Shown piece by piece: positions 12,496-22,840 of a stretch of 64,000 nucleotides of DNA. How positions within the stretch are numbered: position 1 is the first letter of the stretch; each line of letters opens with the position of its first letter. Source of the stretch: Ricordea florida (Eukaryota > Cnidaria > Anthozoa > Corallimorpharia > Ricordeidae); the NCBI GenBank assembly GCA_949710005.1, contig OX453274.1, positions 24,365,778-24,429,777 on the forward strand. The letters run 5' to 3'. Both the position numbers and the translations under genes were made by a program. Under the pieces are notes generated by a model. It searched no databases. It was not told the DNA's origin and saw only the letters and a program-made list of their open reading frames with translations.

Positions 12496-13050
12496 TCAGG
12501 CGATGGGGTCGACTGATTCTGGCTCACCATTATGTATCTGCGTGTTCTGCTCTGATTGGTGCATTTCGATCCTGCTATTTTTCCTGCTTGCTGTGTTTTC
12601 CTCAGGGGTTCGCTGGCTTGCCGCGTGCTTGTTGTTGTATTTCTTGATGGTCGGCATCCAAACTTCTGGAATTTCAATTCCGTTATCCCTGTTGATGTTA
12701 TTAGGGTGCAGTCTTATGTGAATTGCCTCTTTCACCTTCCTCGTGTACCAGTGATTATCACGATCAATAGACTTAACTTCGTTCCAAAGCGGCTTGTGTC
12801 CGGTTTCATTGGCGTGTTCTGAAACAGCGGAATTTTGAGTTCGGGCGAGGCGGATGTCTCTGTCGTGTGCTTTTATTCTTTCTTGCATAGGTCGTCCCGT
12901 TTCTCCGATATAGACTTTACCGCATTCGCCTGGTACGTTGTAGACTACGCCGTCTTGCTTGCTGGGGTCAGCGGGACGTTTTGGTTTGACTACAACTTTA
13001 TAGACAGTTTTTATGTCGGAACAACATATTGCTTATTTTTTTTATTTTGT
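12496..13050 (-). pseudogene. Penelope-like element C-terminus with GIY-YIG nuclease (5'-truncated)
   Basis: The minus-strand frame is open from about 13050 to the stop at 12496. It reads GVVYNVPGECGKVYIGETGR, the GIY-YIG nuclease core, then an Arg-His-rich region (AHDRDIRLARTQ, SEHANETGHKPLW). This matches the endonuclease end of Penelope-like retroelements. The reverse transcriptase that should lie upstream (toward higher coordinates) is missing, so the copy is 5'-truncated, as is common for these elements. It sits in an Ig-gene intron in antisense. Confidence 0.7.
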
Positions 13051-13713
13051 CTAAAACAAGAAATCAACCAGCACGAAAGAGTACACAATAAAGTATTATC
13101 ATGAACACATTTCGTATTTCACCGATGACATCATTTTACAAAAAACGTATATGAATTATCAGTAATCAACACGAAAAAGTCCCTATGCTCTGGTGTTCCG
13201 CAGTCCCAGCGGGAACTAAATTAAAAGAAGAGTAGAGACTATAGCCAAGAATAAGGCGGCACTGCGATATGTTGTCTAGTGCTCAACAAATTCCCTTTTA
13301 TGAAAAATAGAAAAAGAAACTTGAAAACGCGATGAATTACAGTGTAACCTTTAGTAACGTAAACTTTTCTTAGACGTTGGTTACAATTAATACTATTAGA
13401 GCTATTGAGTGCAAAGACATGTAAGAAATTTTGTGTTAAAGTGTCGGTCTTGTGTATCATTTGTGTATTTTGTACGACGCAATAATTATAATAACTGAGC
13501 TGTAGTGAAAAACGTGTGTACAAGGCCGTTCAGAGGAATCCGAATTAAACTCACTACAGCTACACCTAAGTATTTCATTTCGAACGGATTTCTTAATCTA
13601 TTAGTGTCAGGTTTGCCTTTCACGGTCACATTTATATACAGTGTTGATATTATTTTTAAGTTGTCGACTTGATCTTGTCAGTACGTCTTTATTAATCTGT
13701 ATTTTCTCTGTAG

Positions 13714-13959
13714 TTCCCTCGCAGATTGCATCATTAGCCAGTGTTACATATGAAGAGGGGGAGAGCTTCAATGTGACCTGTATGGTGACTGGAAGCCCTG
13801 CACTAGATGTTGTTTGGGTTGATTTGAAAACTGGTAATCGTAGAAGTGGAAATGTATTAAACTTCACAAGTGTTACCAGAACACAAGATGGGGAATACAG
13901 ATGTGAAGCAACTAATGAGTGTGGGAATGACAGCGAAAGTGTCTTTGTCATTGTGCACT
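13714..13959 (+). CDS. Ig-domain exon 4 of multi-Ig gene
   Basis: 246 nt, phase 1-1, acceptor TTTTCTCTGTAG, donor CACT/GTAAGT. Cys in FNVTCMVTG, Trp in DVVWVDL, second Cys in DGEYRCEATNECGN. It precedes the block of tyrosine-recombinase insertions. Confidence 0.87.
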
Positions 13960-14314
13960 GTAAGTTGTTTGCATTAATTAATGTAAGAGTGTTTGCTCCT
14001 GAGCTTAACTTTTAAGCCTTTTACATATTATTGAGCTGTTTCTGAAAAAAACGTAAACTAGCTGTCATTGTCAAACTGTGCTTTGATTATAAAGATCTAC
14101 TGGTCATAAAGATGCTAGTTACACGAGAAACGAGAAGTGAGGCACGTCTCTAGTGTGCAAACACAAGAGTTAAGATCCAGTGTTTGTATCTGGTCAATAT
14201 TTCTGCAAAACGCGCTGAGAAGACTTGCACAATAGACTGATGGTAGACTGCGTGTATAATCTGCTCTCCAATTCTCTGGTGTGAGCATGACAGCACAAGA
14301 ACAGTACTTATATC

Positions 14315-16249
14315 ATAGATACTGAGATTTCCTCACGAAAAAAAGAGTACGTAAAAATGATACGTAAAATGCATTAGCCAATAGGAAACGCAAACGATGA
14401 AAACTCACTAGTGAAAAAACGTCGTTCGTCCAATCACAAACGCGAACGACGAAAACTCACTAGTGAACAACATCGCATCGCGATTTCGATTGTCGTCCAT
14501 TTTCGTCTCGGCGACATGGCGGAGGCAACTGCTTCAAGGTTTGTGTCTTTAGACGACACAATTGAGTCGTTTACTGACGAGCATGAAAACCCCAACACGG
14601 TGAAAAAAACAAAACGAGAGGTTGCTTTGTTGACAGTGTTCCTTCAAACAAAAGAAAAAACACGCGAGATAGCAGAAATTCCTCCTGTTGAGTTGAATGA
14701 ACTTCTCAGCGAATTCATATTAAGCGTCCGCACAGAGGAAGGGCAAGAATACGAGCCGTCTTCACTCCGAGGGATGGTAGCGAGTTTTGAAAGGCACCTT
14801 AAAAGAAAGTCCTATCCAGTCAGCATCATCAATGATCTAGCATTTGAAAAGTTAAGAAAAACACTCCAGTCTAAACAGAAACAGCTCAAGAAACAGGGAA
14901 GAGGAAACAAGCCTAATGCATCGGTGGCTCTAACAGAGGATGAAATAAAACTTCTTTTCGACAAAGGTCTCCTCGGAGTATCAAGTCCTGAAGCCATTTT
15001 AAACACCCTTTGGCTGAACAACAGCCTCCACTTCGGGCTTTGAGGAGTAAAAGAGCACCACGATATGCGCTGGGGCGATGTTAAGTTGTGCAAAACAGAC
15101 GAGGGTGTTGAATACTTGGAGCTCCGAACGACAAACTCTCAACGAGCGCCAAACGAAAACAAGAACTGGCGCCGACCACCGCGATGCGAGACCCTTCGCG
15201 CCAAAAATGTTTTCAACTGATGGTAGCGAAAAAGATCCGGTAGCAGTTTACAAACTTTTTGTTCAGAAAAGACCAGAAAAAATGAAAGATCCCGACGCTC
15301 CGTTTTACATTGCAGTTAACAACGTATCGATGAAATCCAAATCTTCAAATTCTGAAAAGTGCTGGTTCAAATGCAACGCGGTCGGCACCAACAAACTCGG
15401 GGGTCTTATGAAAGAAATGTCAAAGAAAGCGGGCCTTCAGAACGATAAACTCCGCAATCACAGCGCTAGGAAAACCATGATTCAAACCCTCAGTGAAAAT
15501 AATGTGCCACCGACACAAATCGCACAGCTCTCCGGCCACAAAAACCTGAAAGGTATTGAAAACTACAGTCACCTCGTTCAAAACAAAACAACAAATGCAT
15601 ATGTCAAATGTACTGGCAAACATTTCTAGTGAGTGTTCAAGCATCACTCCATTCACTCCGACTGTAACTCCGTCAACTTCAGCTGTATTTCGACCAGAAG
15701 GAGCCTGTCGCTTCAGTAACCCTGGCCAACAGTCTATGGCTTTATTCTCGGGTGCAGTCATTCATGGAGGACAGTTTTCTGTGACCATCAACACTGTGAA
15801 TCAATCGCCACCCCTTCCTCCTCCCTCGGAAAAGCGACAGTGGAAAAGAGTCAGAGTCTCTAGCGATTCAGATGATGACTAAGACAATGTAGGCTTTTGC
15901 ATACAGTTTTCTTGACTTTGTTGTATTTTACTGATTTGGTAATAGTTCACTTGCGTTGTTGTGTTATTCAGCGTATACCGTAGTTTTATAATATTTGAAT
16001 TACAAACATTGAATTTGAACTTATAAGCCTCAGTCAGGTTTTTTTTCAGCTGAAAAATATTTATAAAAGTTGTGAAGGTATAAACTGACGTTTTATTTCT
16101 TGTGTTACTTCATTAAATATTTGATTTTGAAAGAGAAACTGATGTTTTAGTTATTCTAGTTTTACACGCATACATTGCAGTTGAATGGGTTCCCTAAACA
16201 CACGCGTAAGATTGAAAAAGTTTGGCTTTTGAAAAATCTCAGTATCTAT
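14315..16249 (+). mobile_element. tyrosine-recombinase element 1
   Basis: Bounded by the inverted 16-mer ATAGATACTGAGATTT (14315-14330) and its complement (16234-16249). It carries one recombinase gene, now broken, and is followed directly by a hairpin at 16268-16404. The same arrangement recurs at 16427. In duplicated copy B (about 57.19 kb) this insertion is absent, which marks it as later than the duplication or lost from B. Confidence 0.7.
14516..15882 (+). pseudogene. Crypton-like tyrosine recombinase, broken
   Basis: A paralogue of the intact gene at 16652. An ATG at 14516 opens the frame. The N-terminal core-binding half (ELLSEFILSVRTEEGQEY...) is intact to a TGA at 15041-15043. That TGA sits where the intact copy has the first catalytic Arg in GMRGCQEH, so a CGA to TGA change is likely. 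A frameshift follows near 15120-15140 and another near 15580. The C-terminal half still shows NHSARKTMI, LSGHKN and ENYSHL (HxxR, H and Tyr). The tail ends in an acidic SDSDDD. The product is surely dead. Confidence 0.75.
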
Positions 16250-16267
16250 AAAATAAACAAATTACAG

Positions 16268-16404
16268 CATGGAAAATGCTTTGTACGATTTTTTATTCAC
16301 TCGTTGTTTCGTATCAGAAAACTCACTCGTGCGCTCCGCTCACTCGTTCGTTTTCTGATACTACTCAACTCGTAAATAAAAATCGTACGCGCGCATTTTC
16401 CATG
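16268..16404. repeat. hairpin 1 (foldback) next to recombinase element 1
   Basis: Imperfect 137-bp palindrome from CATGGAAAATGC to GCATTTTCCATG. The inner stem contains TTTTCTGATAC/GTATCAGAAAA. The loop region is rich in CACTCG. It lies exactly between the two recombinase elements. Confidence 0.85.
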
Positions 16405-16426
16405 AAGTATTCTCTATTTATTATCT

Positions 16427-18143
16427 ATGTACTGAGATTTACCCACTGAAAAGGCGCGAAATAAATTTGGTTCACAAGCTGGTCTAAGAACCCGAAAGCC
16501 AATCAAAGGGCGCGTATCGCTTTTTCCACGTGTGAGGAAAACGATACGTCCAATCAGGTGCTGCGTATCATTTTTTTTGACGTGTGAGCCGTAACATGGT
16601 GATTTTCATTCAGCTGGCAGCATTTCACTTTGTTAAAGAAATTTTTCGCAAATGCTGAAGCTTAAAAACATGAACGAGAAAAGGTTTGTTGATCACGATA
16701 CTTCAGTCGAGGATTACGTGGAAAGTCTCGAAAACAGGAATACGAAAGAGAAAACGAAACGAGATGTGAAATTGCCGGAAACCTTTTTGAGAAACGAAAA
16801 GAATGACGAGCGAGAAGTGCAAGACATAGACCCTGCAGAATTAAACAAGCACCTTGCGGAGTTTTTTCGTTCTGTGAGACGTAAAGACGGAGAGGATTAT
16901 GAGCCTTCAAGTTTAAGATGTCTTGTTTCAAGTATTGAAAGACATTTGAAGAAAAATAATTATACTAAGAGTATCATTAACGATAAAGAATTTGAATTGT
17001 TTAGAAAGTGTTTACAGGCTAAACAAAAAGAGCTGAAGAAAGCAGGTCGAGGCAACAAGGACAAAGCTGCTGTGGCAATCACGGACGAGGAAGTCGATAT
17101 CCTTTACGAAAATAATTTGCTTGGAGTTTCCTCTGCTGAATCATTGTTAAATACTGTTTGGCTGAACAACACCATTCATTTTGGAATGCGTGGTTGTCAA
17201 GAGCATAGGGATTTGTGCTGGGGAGATGTAAAGCTTTGTAAGGACGCACAAGGTAACAACTATCTAGTTTACAATGAAAGACAGACAAAAACAAGGTCTG
17301 GAGTAGACGCTTCAAACGTTCGAAAAGTTTTCCCGAAAATGTTTTCAACTGGTGATGAACGAGATCCTGTCGTGGCGTACAAAATTTACCGTGAAAAGCG
17401 ACCGGAAAACATGAAAGCAGACGATGCGCCATTCTACTTGGGAATAAACCACACGAAAACAGACGGCTCCAAAAAACACTGGTTCAAGTCGGCACCTATG
17501 GGTGTAAATAAATTAAACACTTTGATGAAAACAATGGCTTCAAAAGCAAACATCAACAACGAGCGACTCACCAACCATAGTGCTCGTAAACACATGATTC
17601 AAAAACTTAATGATAGTGAAATTCCGCCAACGCATATAATGCAGTTAAGTGGGCACAAGAACGTGCAAAGCATAACAAACTATAGTAGCTTGAACCTAAA
17701 TCAACAAAAAAACATATCGGGGATCTTAAGCCGAGCATCGTCGCAAACACAAGTAACTACTGCAACTAACGAAACTGCTGCTGCGAGCACTTGCACTAGT
17801 AAAACCCCGATGAGTTTTTTCGATGGAGCAGTAATAAGTGGAGGACAATTTACGATTTCCATTAATGCTCTTACTACCTCGCCGACCATTCAAACCAGGA
17901 GTTCTGTCACCGAAACCATCGAAAAAAGGTGGAAGAGAATCCGAATTGAGGAGTCCGACTCGGATTAAAGTTTATAAATAATATTTTAACATTTTATTTG
18001 CTTGCTGTAATGTTAAATTTCTAGCAGAAATTCAAGCTTATGTTATAATCCTTTCATGAGTTTTTAACTTGAATTCACCTAACAGAGTTTTGTCTTGGTC
18101 TGTCATTAAAGACGATAAACAAGAATTTAAATCTCAGTATATA
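16427..18143 (+). mobile_element. tyrosine-recombinase element 2
   Basis: Inverted ends TACTGAGATTT (left, within 16427-16440) and AAATCTCAGTATATA (18129-18143). It contains the intact recombinase gene 16652-17968 and is followed by hairpin 2 at 18163. Known Cryptons carry a tyrosine recombinase but usually lack long inverted ends, so the ends plus adjacent hairpin are notable. Confidence 0.7.
16652..17968 (+). CDS. intact Crypton-like tyrosine recombinase, 438 aa
   Basis: Cuts and rejoins DNA through a tyrosine nucleophile, presumably moving its own element. The N-terminal half is a helical core-binding region (about residues 20-140). The catalytic half shows Arg I in HFGMRGCQEH, a RQTKTRSG basic loop, HxxR in NHSARKHMI, the second His in LSGHKN and the Tyr in ITNYSSL: the full R-K-HxxR-H-Y set. 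A Ser/Thr-rich tail ends in acidic EESDSD. It resembles the DUF3504/Crypton group. The frame is complete from ATG to TAA. A basic MLKLKNMNEKR start may be replaced by the second Met. The sole intact copy of its family here. Confidence 0.82.
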   Translation: MLKLKNMNEKRFVDHDTSVEDYVESLENRNTKEKTKRDVKLPETFLRNEKNDEREVQDIDPAELNKHLAEFFRSVRRKDGEDYEPSSLRCLVSSIERHLKKNNYTKSIINDKEFELFRKCLQAKQKELKKAGRGNKDKAAVAITDEEVDILYENNLLGVSSAESLLNTVWLNNTIHFGMRGCQEHRDLCWGDVKLCKDAQGNNYLVYNERQTKTRSGVDASNVRKVFPKMFSTGDERDPVVAYKIYREKRPENMKADDAPFYLGINHTKTDGSKKHWFKSAPMGVNKLNTLMKTMASKANINNERLTNHSARKHMIQKLNDSEIPPTHIMQLSGHKNVQSITNYSSLNLNQQKNISGILSRASSQTQVTTATNETAAASTCTSKTPMSFFDGAVISGGQFTISINALTTSPTIQTRSSVTETIEKRWKRIRIEESDSD

Positions 18144-18162
18144 TACAATAAACACAATACCA

Positions 18163-18300
18163 CATGGAAAGTGCTTTGTACGGTATTTACGCACTCGTTG
18201 TTTTTGTATCAGAAATCTCACTCGTTCGCTGCGCTCTCTCGTTCGATTTCTGATACGTCAACAACTTGTGCGTAAATACCGTACGCCCACACTTTCCATG
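18163..18300. repeat. hairpin 2 next to recombinase element 2
   Basis: Foldback from CATGGAAAGTGC to CACTTTCCATG with inner arms TACGGTATTTACGCAC / GTGCGTAAATACCGTA and a loop rich in CTCGTTCG. Same design as hairpin 1 but diverged in sequence. Confidence 0.85.
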
Positions 18301-18730
18301 AAGTATTCTCTATATATGTTATGTTACCTGGGTTTGAACGAGCGACATTCTGATCTAAAGTTCATTGTGTTGAACTATATTAAATAGATTTAGGCAAGCC
18401 TTAAAGCGGAGCTCCTCACACAGACCCTCACACATTGAAAATGTTGTCACTTAAGTTATTAAATACGCCTGGTGTACGCAACTACTTAAAGAAGATTCGA
18501 TAGCTCAAATAAAGCGTCAAAAAAAAAAAAACATGTAGCTCGCGACTCAACGGAAGAACCACTACCTGGTCAGCAAAATTATAATAGTTTTAAAGCAACA
18601 CCAAAAGCAGCTAGGCAGCTCTTTAACAAAGGAAAAATAGACACTCAGCTTTATGCTTATGTCCCTCCAAAAACGCTTGAAAACTTGTAGGAAGAAAATT
18701 TTTGCTCCAAAACCGCTATGAATATAGAGA

Positions 18731-18876
18731 TTACTTCATGGTTAGTGAGGGCGGACGATTTTTCTTCACGAGTTGTGAAGAATACAAACAAACGAGTGAG
18801 CGCAGCGAACGAGTAAATTTACTTTTCTTCACAACGAGTGAAGAAAAATGGTACGGGCGAACTAACCATGAAGTAA
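18731..18876. repeat. hairpin 3
   Basis: Foldback from TTACTTCATGGTTAGT to ACTAACCATGAAGTAA, with inner arms TTTTTCTTCAC/GTGAAGAAAAA. It abuts recombinase element 3 at 18893. Confidence 0.85.
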
Positions 18877-18892
18877 TTTGTTTATTTTTTAG

Positions 18893-19778
18893 GTACTGAG
18901 ATTTACTCCTCACAAAATACTACTAACTGATCATGAATCACGCTGGGCTAGAAAAATCAAGATACCACAACAAGGTGCAAAACGCACTTAGCAGGCTTTA
19001 TTTTGGAGCATACCGAATAAACATGACAGTCAAGTTAAAAATGCGTTCAAAATTTACTTCTCTAAAATGATACAAACATTGCACGAACTGGAAAATTCTA
19101 CTTTAAACACTGTTGGAAATGTCGCTAGAAGTATAAGAACCAAAGACAGTTAAAAACGTTTTAAAACGACTCGTGAATGACTCAGGAATGTCTTGTGTAC
19201 GGGAAATACAATGTAAAATTACCTTTTTGTTTTGATCAGTTTAATGCGGCTCTTGATTTTTCAAACACCACTTCTTTTGAGATGCTGAATCCGTAGCTTT
19301 TTTATTCAAATAACCGTTGCGAAAGAGAGAACGGAGCGAACTTGGCTCATAATCTTTGTTTTCCTTCTTTCCCACTGCTACCGGACAAATTCACTCATGA
19401 ACTGAATTGAGCTCGTTTGAAGGAATTTCTTCTACGGACCTTGATTCGCCTTTCAACGTCAAGAATTCTTTCAGTGAAGCGACGGGCTGTTCGGATTTGT
19501 TATTCGTATTTTTATTTTCTTGATCTTGTATGAAGTCCTCGACTGAAGCTGTATCTGCAAACCTAGAATTTCTCAAAGAAGAAGCTGAGGAAGAAGCCGT
19601 TATTGCTCACTTTTTGCCGAGTTGATGGCGCCAAAACTGATCCCACCTCTATGAACAGTGAATTGGTCGGACCACTTTTTTTCACTAGTGAAGAAAATGG
19701 TCCAACCAATCAAATTGCTTCTAGTTTTTTACAGACTATTTTTCTCACACAGATTTATAAGGAGTAAATCTCAGTACC
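18893..19778 (-). mobile_element. tyrosine-recombinase element 3, deletion derivative
   Basis: Perfect 17-bp inverted ends GGTACTGAGATTTACTC at 18893 and 19762-19778. The minus strand at 19391-19576 encodes only the N-terminal ~60 residues of the recombinase family (ADTASVEDFIQDQENKNT..., ending at PSNELN). There is no ATG at the expected place, and the rest of the gene is missing. It probably depends on an intact relative to move. Confidence 0.65.
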
Positions 19779-19949
19779 TATGGAATAAAATCCGTTTCTT
19801 CAGCAAAACATTGTAGACTGCTGTAGACTGCTGGATGTAGGTTGTGTAGCCGCGGCAAGCCGCGAAAAGCGCGCGAAAAACAAAGCCTCCTTTCGGTTTA
19901 AGACCTTCTAAATATCCCAGATGACTATGGCCGCCATGTTGGGGCAACA

Positions 19950-19977
19950 TCGTCGTCGTCGTCGTCGTCGTCGTCGC
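19950..19977. repeat. (GTC)n microsatellite
   Basis: About nine uninterrupted CGT/GTC triplets. No gene assigned. Confidence 0.9.
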
Positions 19978-20223
19978 CGCTAGGCGCACGCGCCCGCGAG
20001 CCATGCCGCTAGTCACGATGACCATGAAAACTCAAACGCATGGTTTTCTCAATTTCTATCCTCGCACGGTAGTTATGGGGCTCCGCTCTGCGGCTCTTCG
20101 AGCCGCTGTGGAGCTCCGCTATAAGGCCTTGCTGCCATGTCTATCCAGTGAGATTAGCCAAGAGCTATCTAGCTAGTAGCATTTCCTTTTCTTGACATTC
20201 CTACTGTATATCTTTTCTTACAG

Positions 20224-20466
20224 ATCCTCCAAACATTGTAACAACCTCTATTGACCAGACTGTAAATGAAAGTGATACAGTCACTCTAAACTGTACATCT
20301 GACAGTAAACCTCCTGCAAACATCACCTGGACAAGACTCTCTGATGGCAGTTCTGTGTCCTTTCCTCTTACAATCACTGGTAAACAGGATGAAGGATTCT
20401 ACAGGTGTACTGCTAGTAATGGAGTTGAGATCCCTGTAACCAAAGATGTGTTTATTGCTGTTGAAA
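20224..20466 (+). CDS. Ig-domain exon 5 (copy A)
   Basis: 243 nt, phase 1-1, acceptor TTTTCTTACAG, donor GAAA/GTAAGC. Cys in VTLNCTSD, Trp in NITWTRL, second Cys in EGFYRCTASNG. Nearly the same as the exon at 57370, showing a segmental duplication. Here one SNG loop reads GVEIPVT where copy B has GVGSPAT. Confidence 0.87.
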
Positions 20467-21238
20467 GTAAGCCAATCCTTTCACTCGTTTTAATCTAATA
20501 TTCCTCAACATAACGTATATCTGTTTCATAGGCCGTTTGGAAACAGTTTGCTATTTTGATGTTCTCTTAATAGTCTAACACCAAAATATTACTAACCCTC
20601 CAAAATACAGCTAGTACCAGTTTTGTTCTATTTTTAAATGCACTATGCTGCATATATATGATATTACTGGCTGTGCTGAGGTGCAAAGTTTCTTTTTCAG
20701 TGATAAGAAATGTTTCTCGAGTACCGCAGCGGATGTGTAAAAATATTTTTCAACATGGGAGAAGAAATGTTGTATCCTCAATCAACTATGGAATTTTTTT
20801 TTATTATATAAAATTTTTTAGTGACATATGAAATACGTAAGAGAAGTAAAGGAAAAAAATTGTTACCTGCTGGTGACGTCACATGTGCATGGTGTTACGT
20901 TTATCGATTTCCTACCACTCTGTATACCACTAAATATTATAACATAAAACACGTTGATTGATACATATTACAATAATTATAATTATAATTAAGTCATATG
21001 TCAATTATTAAGGATGACTTGAAATTTGTAAAGGGCCATTGCTTGAATTTCAGATCAATTTTGTGTTTTGGTAATATGCATTTTTATTCACTTACTGGAT
21101 AACAACACATGAAACAGAAACTCGGGCAGAGCCATTATCCTGAAATAAGGTCAATTTTGAGCATAGCCAAAAATTTACTTGCAATGTGTTCTCAGCCCTT
21201 CAGTTTGCCAGATGTAATTCCTTCATTTTCTGTTTTAG

Positions 21239-21336
21239 ATTTCCATCCTTTTGGCACTCAAGTTATGACAACCTTACAAAACAATGCTACAGTGGTAAAT
21301 GACACATTCAATGTAACATGCACAGCAGTGGCCAAC
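21239..21336 (+). pseudogene. left half of Ig exon 6 (copy A), interrupted by Polinton
   Basis: Acceptor TGTTTTAG, then FHPFGTQVM... to the first Ig Cys (NVTCTAVAN). The coding sequence stops being host-like at 21336, where the Polinton begins. The right half resumes at 46024. An intact paralogue is at 59066-59338. The Polinton breaks this exon, so transcripts must skip it or end in the insert. Confidence 0.88.
21331..21336 (+). repeat. 6-bp target-site duplication, left
   Basis: GCCAAC, matched exactly by 46018-46023. Six base pairs is the standard duplication length for Polinton/Maverick integration. Confidence 0.9.
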
Positions 21337-21464
21337 AGTAGTAAGGGGGGTCACTTTGGGACAAATCTAGAGCGCTGATTGGCTGCGAGTTTCGCGGGAA
21401 ATTCTAGGAATGTTAGGAATGCAGTCAAACCGGTTTGACGGGTTTTTAAAACCGGTTTTTCAGG
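21337..21464 (+). repeat. left terminal inverted repeat of Polinton
   Basis: The first 67 bp are identical to the inverted right end. Beyond that the left arm carries about nine extra bases (a second TTAGGAATG copy). Pairing then resumes through AAACCGGTTTGACGGGTTTTT. Confidence 0.92.
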
Positions 21465-21493
21465 TGGATCTTGTCATTCATTATACTGTCATC

Positions 21494-21637
21494 ATGCCGA
21501 AGAAGCGATATCGGCGTAGAGGAAGAAGAAGACAAAGAGGTGGAAAAAGGATTGGACCTGAAATGCCACAGCCTTGGGAATTTGTATTTAACGTTACGAA
21601 AAAAGCTATAAAGAAGCATTTTAAGAAGAAGAAATAA
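21494..21637 (+). CDS. small basic MPKKRY protein A, 47 aa
   Basis: ATG at 21494, TAA at 21635. It starts MPKKRYRRRGRRRQRGGKR and ends in a Lys run (KKHFKKKK). The strong positive charge suggests DNA binding or a nuclear/virion core peptide, in the manner of small adenovirus core peptides; this is inference from composition. The next gene begins seven bases after the stop with the same MPKKRY start, and a third paralogue lies near the opposite end at 44978. Confidence 0.65.
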   Translation: MPKKRYRRRGRRRQRGGKRIGPEMPQPWEFVFNVTKKAIKKHFKKKK

Positions 21638-21644
21638 AAGCATC

Positions 21645-21815
21645 ATGCCGAAGAAGCGATATGTTAGAAGAAGAAAAAGACAGAGAGGTGGGGGTGTTAA
21701 AAAAAGAAAAATTAGAATTGACCCCATTATGTTAACTGGTATAAAAGGTTATCTACCACCCCAAAGATGGGACAGCCTGGATTATGCTCCAGACGGGCGC
21801 ATTATAATTCGTTAA
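21645..21815 (+). CDS. small basic MPKKRY protein B, 56 aa
   Basis: Begins MPKKRYVRRRKRQRGGG, then KKRKIRIDPIMLTG and a Pro-Gln-Arg-Trp stretch. Paralogue of the preceding gene in the N-terminal ~20 residues; the rest differs. Probably another small virion or nucleic-acid-binding protein. No domain is recognised. Confidence 0.6.
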   Translation: MPKKRYVRRRKRQRGGGVKKRKIRIDPIMLTGIKGYLPPQRWDSLDYAPDGRIIIR

Positions 21816-21901
21816 AGATCCGGTAAAACCTGCTAGGTTGGAAATGGGGTTATAAAAGTGGAAAAAGATCATTGCGAATCATTTTTAGAAAAGAGTAAAG
21901 C

Positions 21902-22492
21902 ATGGAGGACTTGGAAAATATTCGAAATAGAATCGAACAGAACATTGCAGTTACTGCAGATGAACTGAATATATATCGGGATAAATTGTTGGATGAGAAG
22001 AAACAGTTGGAAGATTCCATGACGAAATTAGATTGTTTAAAGCTGAAAAGAGATTACGAGAAAGTGATCATGCATCTGGATAGAATTGGAAAGGAAATCC
22101 CACCCCCAGAAGCTTACGATCAGATGAGTAATAGGGAAGAACTGGAAGATGCGCTGGAGAAATTACATTGTTTGGAGTGGCTGGGAAGAGAGTACGAGGA
22201 ATTAATCCCGCAGATAGATATCTACATCTCTCAGGTGGACTGGATATCATGGGAACACAGTTACAAAGAAGTTACCTGTGATGTTTACTTCTGGGCAGAT
22301 TTTGGCGGCGGTGAGGACATGTACCGAGCAGAGTGGAAGGGTGAAATCCTACCCAAGGAGAGACACAACAAGATCAATGCATTTGAAGATCCTAAAACTG
22401 AGGATAGGGTCGGTTACGGATTCATTCCTTCCACAGTCACTAACGAGCAGTTACCATTTGTACTCACCGATATCAGATTGAACAACAACTAA
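21902..22492 (+). CDS. unknown protein with coiled-coil start, 196 aa
   Basis: ATG at 21902. Residues 1-65 are Glu/Lys/Leu-rich and likely coiled coil, with an internally repeated pattern (KLDCLKLKRDYEKVI and KLHCLEWLGREYEELI). The C-terminal ~90 residues (DIYISQVDWISWEHSYKEVT onward) are clearly related to the whole next protein at 22497. Spacing to the next ATG is 4 bp. I do not recognise the family. Confidence 0.65.
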   Translation: MEDLENIRNRIEQNIAVTADELNIYRDKLLDEKKQLEDSMTKLDCLKLKRDYEKVIMHLDRIGKEIPPPEAYDQMSNREELEDALEKLHCLEWLGREYEELIPQIDIYISQVDWISWEHSYKEVTCDVYFWADFGGGEDMYRAEWKGEILPKERHNKINAFEDPKTEDRVGYGFIPSTVTNEQLPFVLTDIRLNNN

Positions 22493-22496
22493 CCAG

Positions 22497-22832
22497 ATGG
22501 AACAGCAGTTGGCCAAAACTATGAGGGAACTGATGAGTAAAAGATATACTGTGTTAAAGGGGGATATGGACATATATGTGAATAAGATACAATGGATACC
22601 GTGGGATTTACCACGAAAGATAGAATGTACTTTGTGGTTTCGTGCTAACTGGAGATGGAGAGGTGAAGAGTATAGAGGAGGATGGAATAGCGAACTATTA
22701 CCGAAAAAGAAGGAATATAAAGTAAATGTACATGAAGATCAAGAGGATGGAACACTCATACTGGTTGGATATATTGAATCGGACTGTGAGAAACTTTTTC
22801 CCTTTGTTATAGACAAGATAAAAAAAGAGTAA
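22497..22832 (+). CDS. unknown protein, paralogue of the preceding C-terminus, 111 aa
   Basis: Shares with the gene at 21902 the pattern D-x-Y...W-I-x-W, a C-x-x-x-F-x-A core, YRxxW, ELLPK, K-x-N-x-x-ED and a final PFV. It thus looks like a tandem duplicate lacking the coiled-coil half. It is followed by AATAAA at 22841. Function unknown. Confidence 0.65.
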   Translation: MEQQLAKTMRELMSKRYTVLKGDMDIYVNKIQWIPWDLPRKIECTLWFRANWRWRGEEYRGGWNSELLPKKKEYKVNVHEDQEDGTLILVGYIESDCEKLFPFVIDKIKKE

Positions 22833-22840
22833 TGGAACAA

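Larger units (their letters stand above)
18405..20120. mobile_element. candidate insertion with inverted AGCGGAGCTCC ends
   Basis: AGCGGAGCTCC at 18405-18415 and its complement at 20110-20120 bracket about 1.7 kb that is absent from the duplicated copy B around 57.26 kb. Hairpin 3 and recombinase element 3 are nested inside. The terminal words could instead be a hairpin from a LINE tail, as seen at 49.6 and 55.7 kb. Confidence 0.4.

Noticed and set aside
12455..13104. Plus-strand ORFs with hydrophobic stretches
   Set aside because: They are antisense to the Penelope-like GIY-YIG frame, which explains their openness.
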